Below are positions 1-5,285 of a stretch of 8,410 nt of DNA, in pieces. Position 1 is the stretch's first letter. The number at the start of each line of letters is the position of its first letter. The notes beneath the pieces were generated by a model. The model ran no database searches. It saw only the letters and a list, made by a program, of their open reading frames with translations, and was not told where the DNA came from. Source of the DNA: an uncultured cyanobacterium (GTDB lineage Bacteria > Cyanobacteriota > Cyanobacteriia > PCC-6307 > Cyanobiaceae); contig CAIZOZ010000486.1 of the NCBI GenBank assembly GCA_903934745.1, forward strand, positions 1 to 8,410, written 5' to 3'. Made by a program: the position numbers and the translations under genes.

Positions 1-695
1 ACATTGAGCTCAACGAGCTCATTGCTGAGTTTGCTGATCTCGGCTTCTAGCTGTTGCGTGGACTGCAGCAAAATTGCCTGTTGGCGAAGTCGTTCAATGC
101 GAGATTGATCGAGTTGCCCGCTGATCTCCTCTACTTTATTTTTTTGCTGTAGGTATTGCATCTCGGCAGTGGCACCTTCTTTGGCAAGGCTTTGATAGCG
201 AGACATCATCTCACGGTTCAATCCCAGATTGCGTCCTAGTATTTCTTGCTCGGATTTGTTGAGATCCATGTAGCGAGCGAGCTCATTGTATTTGAGGACT
301 AGCTCTCTTTTCTTTAGTGAAATTGTACGTCTGAGCGAATTTTGCCTGTCCAGGGTGGATTCAGCATCAAGGCGCATCAGCACTTCGCCGGCCTTAACCG
401 TATCGCCATTGCGGACAAGAATGGTTTTGGCAATGCCGCCCACCGGCATTTGAATTTCCTTGACTTGGCCGACAGGCTCCAGTTTGCCGGTGGCAACCAC
501 AATCTCCTCAGTTTTGGCCAGGAAAAGCCAGCCGATGCCAAAGGCTGTGGTGGCGATCAAGGTCCAGGTGACCGAGCGGGCCCAGAAATTGGACTGGGTA
601 AGATGGACATCGTCCTGGGCGGATGATGTTAATTTCTGCTCGATGCTGTTTTGAGCATGGCGCAGTAGGGATCCAGGGGTTTGAATCTTTTTCAT
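1..695 (-). CDS. HlyD-family membrane fusion protein of a type I secretion system (N-terminal part, continues beyond the left edge)
   Basis: This is the periplasmic adaptor that links an inner-membrane ABC exporter to an outer-membrane TolC-like channel. I translated the minus strand from the ATG at 695-693. It is open for 231 codons and still open at the window edge. Residues 1-40 are a short cytoplasmic tail. Residues ~43-60 (TWTLIATTAFGIGWLFLA) form a single membrane anchor. Residues ~64-110 form the first half of a barrel-sandwich/lipoyl-like domain, with the typical GGIAKTILVRNGDTVKAGE stretch at 86-104. From ~112 onward the sequence is charged, heptad-like coiled coil rich in Leu, Gln, Glu and Lys. 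The start overlaps the stop of the upstream ABC gene by one base (TGATG), with an AGGG about 9 bases upstream, so translation is probably coupled. The second lipoyl half and the C-terminal beta domain lie outside the window. Base composition drops sharply inside the coiled-coil part. The family call is strong; the exported substrate is unknown. Confidence 0.93.
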   Translation of the reverse strand, partial: MKKIQTPGSLLRHAQNSIEQKLTSSAQDDVHLTQSNFWARSVTWTLIATTAFGIGWLFLAKTEEIVVATGKLEPVGQVKEIQMPVGGIAKTILVRNGDTVKAGEVLMRLDAESTLDRQNSLRRTISLKKRELVLKYNELARYMDLNKSEQEILGRNLGLNREMMSRYQSLAKEGATAEMQYLQQKNKVEEISGQLDQSRIERLRQQAILLQSTQQLEAEISKLSNELVELN

Positions 696-3646
696 CAGTC
701 TGAACCCTGTTGGCGAAAGAGTGCGTAATACCGACCCCTCAGAGCCATCAGCTCATCATGGGTGCCGCTTTCGGCGACAAGTCCTTGATGCATCAAGATG
801 ATCCGATCAGCATTGCGGATCGTGTTGAGTCGATGGGTGATAAAGAATACAGTGCAACCAGAAAGCTCCTGGCGCAGATTATCGCAGACAAGCTTTTCGG
901 TTTCATAATCAAGAGCGCTGGTGGCCTCGTCCAGCACCAGCAACTTTGGATTGCTCAGCAAGGTGCGGGCGATGGCCAGGCGTTGGCGTTGGCCGCCACT
1001 CAGGGCCCCACCCCGTTCGCCCACATTGGTGCTGTAGCCCGAAGGCAGCTCCATCACGAAGTCGTGGGCCATGGCAATCCTTGCTGCGCGCACAATCGAA
1101 TCACTGGAAGAATCCGGGTCGGTGAGGGCGATGTTTTCAGAGACAGAGCCGGCGAACAGCAGTGGATCCTGGGGCACAATGCCGATCTGACGGCGCAGCG
1201 AATAGAGCTCCACCTTGTCAATGTCGTAGCCATCAATCAACAGACGACCGGACTGGGGTGCGTAGAGGCGCGGCAGCAGCTTCATCAGGGTGCTTTTACC
1301 ACTGCCGCTCTGGCCGACAATGCCAACGAAGGTGCCGGCGGGCACTTCAAAGGTGATGTTTTTAAGAATCAGCGGTGCACCCTTCTGGAAGCTGAAGTTG
1401 ACACCTTCGAATGTGACTCTGCCGTGGATGGGAGGTAGGGGAATCTTCTGTTGATCAATCTCGGTGGATTCGACCGGTGTATCAACCACATCGGCGAGGC
1501 GTTCCATCGACACCTTCAGCTCCTGGATGTTCTGCCAGATGCTGGAGAGCCGCAGCAGCGGCTGGGTGACATAACCGCTGATGATGCGAAAGGCAATCAG
1601 CTGGCCGAGGGTGAGTTCACCATTGAGCACCATGGCCGCACCCAGCCAGAGCACCAGCAGCTGGGAAAGCTTTTGCAGCACCTGACTGGTCTGGCTCAAG
1701 GCCGTACCGGTCATCGTGCGCTCAAAACTGCGACTGATGTATTTGGCGTAGAGATCTTGCCATTTCCAGCGGCTCACCATCTCGACGTTCTGGGCCTTGA
1801 CGGTTTGAATGCCGGTGAGCACTTCAACCAGATGGGACTGGGTGCGGGCATTTTCCACCGCGGTCTGGCGCAATTGCCGCCGGAACAGCGGACTGCCAAG
1901 CACCGTGAGCAAAATCTGAATCGGCACCACCGCCAGGGCAACGATGGTGAGCACCCAGCTGTAGATCATCATCACCGCGATGTAGATCACGGAGAAGATT
2001 GAGTCGATGATGGTTGTCAGTCCTTGGCCAGTCAGGAAGTTGCGGATTTTTTCTAGTTCGGCAACCCGTGACGAGAGCTCGCCAACCGGCCGCTTCTCAA
2101 AATAACCAAGCGGCAGGCGCAGCAGGTGATCGATCACTTCCGCGCCCAGGCGCATGTCAATGCGGTTGGTGGTTTCGGTGAACAGGAAGGTGCGCAGACT
2201 GGTGATCACCCCTTCCAGCATTGTCACCACCACCAAGGCGATGCCCAGCACCTGCAAAGTATCCAGGCTGCGCTGGGTGATCACCTTGTCGATGATCACC
2301 TGAATCAGCAGTGGATTGGCCAGGGTGAACAGCTGCACCACAAACGAGGCGAGCAGAACCTGCAGCAGCACACTGCGATAGCGGCGCATGGCCGGCCAGA
2401 ACCAGTTCACGCCAAAGCGTTCTTCCGGACTGCCCACCGTGCGTTCCACCAGCAGCAGCTCGACGCCCTCCGGATAGCGCTCGTGCACCTCGGGATGGGA
2501 GAGGTTGACCCAGCCTTCGGCCGGGGAGGCGATGGTGAGGCCGCGGGCGTCGCAGGCTGTGATCAGGGCGAAGGATTGTCCCCAAACCAGCACCGAAGGG
2601 GTTTGGATGCGGCTCGAGGCGCTGGTTGGCACCCGCACCCCAACCACATGCAGACCCATCGAGGCCGCCAGCTGGCCGCAGGTCTGCAGATTCAGGGTTT
2701 GACCGCGGCGCATCAGGTCGCGCAGCGTTTTTTCGATCGAATCCTTGCGGAATGGCAGCTTCATCAAGCTGGCCAGCATCTGGAAGCAGGCCTGGGCTTC
2801 CTCCAGCGGACCCTGGCCGCGGATCAGTCGCAGCCGCTGGGAGGGGTTGTCCTGGCCGAGATCGAGCGAACTGGCAACGGGCAGGGCTGGTGCCGCCTCG
2901 ATGGGATGAATGCCGGCGGCGAGGGCACTGGCCTGGGTAAGGTTGGCCAGCGCTGCCGGATCCTCGGCGCTCTGCTCCAGGCAGGCCTGGGGCAGGCTGA
3001 GCAGCCTGGCGGGGAAGGGTGGCCTTGCCAGAGGCAAGGGGCTCTGGGGATCGAGTTGGTCGCCCGGTTGCTGCTCTTCCAGGTTGGCGCTGGACACCAG
3101 CAGCACCTGATCGGCCGGCACGGACTGAAGACCCTCCGCACTGGGGGCCACGGGCTGTGCTGCGGCTGCCCAACGTTCGAAGTTGTCGCGCAGGTCGCCT
3201 GCTGAACGGGCGCTGCGCTCCTGGATCGCCAGGAGCACGGCAAAGATTTCAGACGGCCAGAGCTGGCTGGAGCACCAGTGCCGAAACGCTGGCTCTTCGG
3301 CGTAGAGCTCGAGGATGAGCCGATCGGGGATCGCGGCAGCGATCAGCTCGGTGGCGGCGCTCACCTCTTCGCAGGGGGCGGCGCGTAGCAGAGACACCAG
3401 GCCGACGACGCTGCCGGGTCCGATTTTGCCCAGGGAGATCAGTTTGCCCTTGGCTTTGCCCACCTGCCGGGCCTGGCCCTGCTGAATCACCAGCACCTGG
3501 GCTGGCAGCACCCTGGATTCCGCCAGCAGCTGCCCAACCCGGAACTGAACCAGGCTGGCCTGCTCCTGCAAGGCGGCCAGGCTGCGCTCACTCAGGCCCT
3601 GGAAGGCCGGATGGCCCAGCAGCTCTGCAGGAGGGGAGACCGTCAT
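695..3646 (-). CDS. Type I secretion ABC exporter with cNMP-binding-like and degenerate C39-peptidase-like N-terminal domains
   Basis: This 983-residue inner-membrane ATPase/permease half-transporter would act as a dimer to export a protein or peptide through HlyD and an outer-membrane channel. Residues ~10-125 resemble a cyclic-nucleotide-binding domain, followed by a Pro/Ala-rich linker (~160-275). Residues ~280-403 resemble a C39 peptidase domain, but Cys, His and Asp are not conserved, as in HlyB-type exporters. Membrane segments lie near 426-452, 462-485, 543-562, 564-585 and 655-700. The ATPase domain (~742-980) is complete: Walker A GQSGSGKST 778-786, Q-loop Q826, signature LSGGQ 882-886, Walker B LLVLDE 902-907, D-loop SALD 910-913 and H-loop H938. 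Its ATG overlaps the stop of the upstream foldase gene (ATGA, 4 bases), and its stop overlaps the HlyD start. This N-terminal architecture is familiar from cyanobacterial type I exporters. The missing C39 residues argue against a leader-peptide-cleaving bacteriocin exporter. The substrate cannot be inferred from the window. Confidence 0.95.
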   Translation of the reverse strand: MTVSPPAELLGHPAFQGLSERSLAALQEQASLVQFRVGQLLAESRVLPAQVLVIQQGQARQVGKAKGKLISLGKIGPGSVVGLVSLLRAAPCEEVSAATELIAAAIPDRLILELYAEEPAFRHWCSSQLWPSEIFAVLLAIQERSARSAGDLRDNFERWAAAAQPVAPSAEGLQSVPADQVLLVSSANLEEQQPGDQLDPQSPLPLARPPFPARLLSLPQACLEQSAEDPAALANLTQASALAAGIHPIEAAPALPVASSLDLGQDNPSQRLRLIRGQGPLEEAQACFQMLASLMKLPFRKDSIEKTLRDLMRRGQTLNLQTCGQLAASMGLHVVGVRVPTSASSRIQTPSVLVWGQSFALITACDARGLTIASPAEGWVNLSHPEVHERYPEGVELLLVERTVGSPEERFGVNWFWPAMRRYRSVLLQVLLASFVVQLFTLANPLLIQVIIDKVITQRSLDTLQVLGIALVVVTMLEGVITSLRTFLFTETTNRIDMRLGAEVIDHLLRLPLGYFEKRPVGELSSRVAELEKIRNFLTGQGLTTIIDSIFSVIYIAVMMIYSWVLTIVALAVVPIQILLTVLGSPLFRRQLRQTAVENARTQSHLVEVLTGIQTVKAQNVEMVSRWKWQDLYAKYISRSFERTMTGTALSQTSQVLQKLSQLLVLWLGAAMVLNGELTLGQLIAFRIISGYVTQPLLRLSSIWQNIQELKVSMERLADVVDTPVESTEIDQQKIPLPPIHGRVTFEGVNFSFQKGAPLILKNITFEVPAGTFVGIVGQSGSGKSTLMKLLPRLYAPQSGRLLIDGYDIDKVELYSLRRQIGIVPQDPLLFAGSVSENIALTDPDSSSDSIVRAARIAMAHDFVMELPSGYSTNVGERGGALSGGQRQRLAIARTLLSNPKLLVLDEATSALDYETEKLVCDNLRQELSGCTVFFITHRLNTIRNADRIILMHQGLVAESGTHDELMALRGRYYALFRQQGSD

Positions 3647-4374
3647 CGCGAAGGGGCCGCTGTTGCCGAGAGCTCGTTCATATTACGGGAGATCTCAAGC
3701 TCAATTGTTTCGTCGAACAGCTCCATGGCCATTTGCTCGGCCACAGGGCCGTTGAAGTTGGCGGGAATACATTGTTCAAGTCGAGCCACCAACCACCATT
3801 GGTCGATCGGAAAGGGCTCCAGCAGCTGTCTGGGCTGACTGCTCAGAAGCCTTTCCGCCAGCATGGGATGGGCTTGATTCAGTGGTTTGGGTCCAATGAT
3901 TCCATGGCTGGCTTTCTCGGGGCCTTCGCTGAATTGGGACGCCACATCAGCAAAGCTGGCCTCGCCATCCATGATTCTCAGGTAGAGCTCGCGGGCCAGC
4001 ATGGCGTCCTGGACGCGAACCAGGCTGTACACCACCTGATCCAGCTGTTTCTTGCGGGTGAGGAAGCGGGCCTCTGCCTTGTCCAGGTAATGGGTGATGC
4101 AGTGCTTGCGGATCCGCAGCGGCAAGCTGATTTGCCAGACCAGGTCCTCCTGGCTGAGGGCCTGGTTCTGGAGATAGCTGGCCAGGTCGGCTTCGCTGCT
4201 CAGGCGGTTTTGTTGGAGGAACTGGCTTTTTGCTTTCTCAAGCTCCTCGGCCTGGATGGGTTCAGCCGCCACTGCCTCAGCGATCAGCTGGCGCTGAACC
4301 AGGGTGCGGAGGAGCTGGTGGCGCCCAAGGAGGGACCTGGTGGAGGCTGGAATGCCTTGGAGCGATTCGATCAT
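3643..4374 (-). CDS. Cytoplasmic SurA/parvulin-like peptidylprolyl-isomerase-family protein of the secretion operon
   Basis: The N-terminal ~100 residues are helical and SurA-like (HQLLRTLVQRQLIAEAV and following), and the parvulin-like domain lies at ~114-201. The GEASFADVASQFSEGP segment and the GIIGPKPL turn match the parvulin core. No signal peptide or membrane segment is visible, so it should act in the cytoplasm, probably as a dedicated holdase or foldase for the exporter's substrate (inference from operon position). The two histidines of active parvulins are replaced: the RHIL-type position reads YSL and the C-terminal GxH position reads QWW, so isomerase activity is doubtful. It is first in the operon, and its stop overlaps the ABC start by 4 bases. 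I chose the ATG at 4374 (243 residues). The frame extends to an ATG at 4440 (265 residues), but those 22 extra residues look unlike the family and would cover a perfect TTGACA box facing the tRNA gene. No well-spaced Shine-Dalgarno sequence decides it. Confidence 0.85.
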   Translation of the reverse strand: MIESLQGIPASTRSLLGRHQLLRTLVQRQLIAEAVAAEPIQAEELEKAKSQFLQQNRLSSEADLASYLQNQALSQEDLVWQISLPLRIRKHCITHYLDKAEARFLTRKKQLDQVVYSLVRVQDAMLARELYLRIMDGEASFADVASQFSEGPEKASHGIIGPKPLNQAHPMLAERLLSSQPRQLLEPFPIDQWWLVARLEQCIPANFNGPVAEQMAMELFDETIELEISRNMNELSATAAPSR

Positions 4375-4420
4375 CCTTTCGAATCTAACCCCCCTGCCTC
4401 CAGCCGGCCAGTCGCCTGGT

Positions 4421-4450
4421 TTGACAAAGGGCCGCGCCATGGTGCATGTT
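4421..4450 (+). promoter_or_regulatory. Possible sigma70-type promoter for the tRNA-Gly gene
   Basis: A perfect -35 hexamer TTGACA at 4421-4426 is followed after 18 bases by CATGTT at 4445-4450, a weak -10 match (3 of 6). Transcription would start near 4457, giving a ~50-base leader before the tRNA. The site lies between the two possible starts of the divergent foldase gene. The weak -10 keeps this tentative. Confidence 0.3.
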
Positions 4451-4506
4451 GTCTTTGCCGGCGTGGCCGGCGGCAGCTGCTGAACCTTTCCAATGGTTTC
4501 AGTGAT

Positions 4507-4578
4507 GCGGATGTAGCTCAGTGGTAGAGCATCTCCTTGCCAAGGAGAGGGTCGAGAGTTCGAATCTCTTCATCCGCT
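4507..4578 (+). tRNA. trnG-GCC: tRNA-Gly (anticodon GCC)
   Basis: The full cloverleaf can be drawn. The acceptor stem GCGGATG (4507-4513) pairs with CATCCGC (4571-4577), with discriminator T4578. The D stem is GCTC/GAGC (4516-4519, 4527-4530). The anticodon stem TCTCC/GGAGA (4532-4536, 4544-4548) holds loop TTGCCAA with anticodon GCC at 4539-4541. A 5-base variable loop follows, then the T arm GAGAG/CTCTT with loop TTCGAAT (4559-4565). The 3' CCA is not encoded, which is usual in cyanobacteria. The T-rich run that follows (CTTTTCTTTCT) may help end transcription. It decodes the GGC and GGT glycine codons, and GGC is common in the coding regions here. Confidence 0.97.
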
Positions 4579-4604
4579 TTTCTTTCTATTCCTAGATTTA
4601 CGTT

Positions 4605-4633
4605 GGCCGCCTGGCTGAAGGTTGTCAGCGGCC
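4605..4633. terminator. Inverted repeat between convergent tRNA-Gly and acetyltransferase genes; candidate bidirectional terminator
   Basis: GGCCGC (4605-4610) and GCGGCC (4628-4633) are exact inverted copies. An alternative inner stem, GCTGA/TCAGC, lies at 4614-4618 and 4625-4629. The repeat lies after the tRNA and just past the stop of the minus-strand acetyltransferase gene (TAA at 4645-4643). Neither side has a clear T-run directly after the stem, so it is not a textbook intrinsic terminator. Its position between converging genes is the main argument. Confidence 0.35.
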
Positions 4634-4642
4634 GGGCCAGAG

Positions 4643-5095
4643 TTATTTGCTGTGGATCAGCTGCATCAGGCGCTGGCGCTCCACCTTTTCGAACCCCAGG
4701 CGCTCGTAAAAACCACTGCTGTTGGTGGTCATCAGGTAGACCCTCTCGCTGGCCATCAGGGCGGGTGCCTCCAGCAGGGTCTTGACGATGCGACGTCCCA
4801 GGCCCAGGCCCTGCTGCTCCTGGGTCACCACCACGTCCCAGAGCACCGCCCGGTAGACACCATCGCTGGTGGCTCGCCCAAATCCAACCAGGGTTCGCTG
4901 GTTCCAGGCGGTGACGGCAGCCTGGCTGCCTGCCAGCATGCGGCGCAGGTCCGCCTCATTACGGCCCTGCGCCCAGAAGCTGCCACGCTCGAAAAGTTGG
5001 CGCAACTGGTCCATGGCCCCGCAGGGCCGCAGGCCTGGACCCAGGCCCAGGCGCAGAGTCCGCGCCCCGGCTCGATGACGGATCAGGCGGATCAA
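4643..5095 (-). CDS. GNAT-family N-acetyltransferase (Ycf52-like)
   Basis: This is an acetyl-CoA-dependent N-acetyltransferase of about 150 residues, cytoplasmic, with unknown acceptor. It shows the GNAT core. The strand LVGFGRATSDGVYRAVLWDVVV is followed by the acetyl-CoA pyrophosphate-binding motif QQGLGLGRR (94-102). A C-terminal NSSGFYERLGF (125-135) carries the usual tyrosine. The SFWAQGR stretch and GFGRATSDG resemble the cyanobacterial and plastid Ycf52 group. The frame stays open to an ATG at 5323, but that N-terminus is low-complexity and antisense to the start of secA. I place the start at the TTG at 5095-5093, the only in-frame ATG/GTG/TTG between the spacer and the ATG at 5014. 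This gives a normal GNAT length, whereas the 5014 start would trim the first strand. The gene diverges from secA and converges on the tRNA gene. Family is well supported; start is moderate. Confidence 0.85.
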   Translation of the reverse strand: MIRLIRHRAGARTLRLGLGPGLRPCGAMDQLRQLFERGSFWAQGRNEADLRRMLAGSQAAVTAWNQRTLVGFGRATSDGVYRAVLWDVVVTQEQQGLGLGRRIVKTLLEAPALMASERVYLMTTNSSGFYERLGFEKVERQRLMQLIHSK

Positions 5096-5256
5096 GCGCT
5101 TGAGCTGGAGCGAATCCCTGCATTGTGGACTGCCGCCCGCAGCCCTTCCCCGGCTGGACGCTTGCGGCGGCCTGGGAAGGCTCAGGGCTCGCCTTCGCTC
5201 CCCAGATCCCTTCCCAGCACTGCCATCTTCGCTCTCTCGCTCAGCGTTCCAAGTGG

Positions 5257-5262
5257 TAAACT
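5257..5262 (+). promoter_or_regulatory. secA: Weak candidate -10 element for secA
   Basis: TAAACT at 5257-5262 matches 4 of 6 bases of TATAAT, including the key TA...T, and lies 23 bases before the secA ATG. No acceptable -35 hexamer is visible 16-18 bases upstream (the region is CTCTCG-like). It overlaps the left arm of the stem-loop at 5258-5281. If it is real, the dyad could be an operator rather than an RNA structure. Confidence 0.2.
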
Positions 5263-5281
5263 GGTCTGAATCGACCGGTTT
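5258..5281 (+). promoter_or_regulatory. 9-bp stem-loop directly upstream of the secA start
   Basis: AAACTGGTC (5258-5266) and GACCGGTTT (5273-5281) are inverted copies with one mismatch, which becomes a U-G wobble in RNA, around a 6-base loop TGAATC. The right arm ends four bases before the secA ATG at 5286, where a Shine-Dalgarno sequence would normally sit, and none is visible. It could be a translation-controlling hairpin or a dyad operator. The structure is seen directly; the role is inference. Confidence 0.45.
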
Positions 5282-5285
5282 TTCC

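Noticed and set aside
2780..3060. Recurrent CAGGCCTGG-like words in the ABC linker region
   Set aside because: They are short, irregularly spaced and explained by Gln/Ala/Leu/Pro codons in a GC-rich linker; not a repeat array.
2126..3205. Long plus-strand open frame (359 codons) antisense to the ABC exporter
   Set aside because: The product is His/Gln/Gly-rich with no recognisable fold, as expected for a shadow of a GC-rich gene. The minus strand carries clear ABC-exporter motifs.
4378..4567. TTCGAATCT present both in the tRNA T-arm (4559-4567) and at 4378-4386, considered as an attachment-site duplication
   Set aside because: Only 9 bases match, the copy lies on the 5' side of the tRNA, and no integrase or mobile gene is present.
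5100..5285. N-terminal extension of SecA by 62 residues
   Set aside because: The extension is Pro/Arg/Ser-rich and unlike any SecA N-terminus. The family start MLKLLLGDPNARKLK matches the ATG at 5286.
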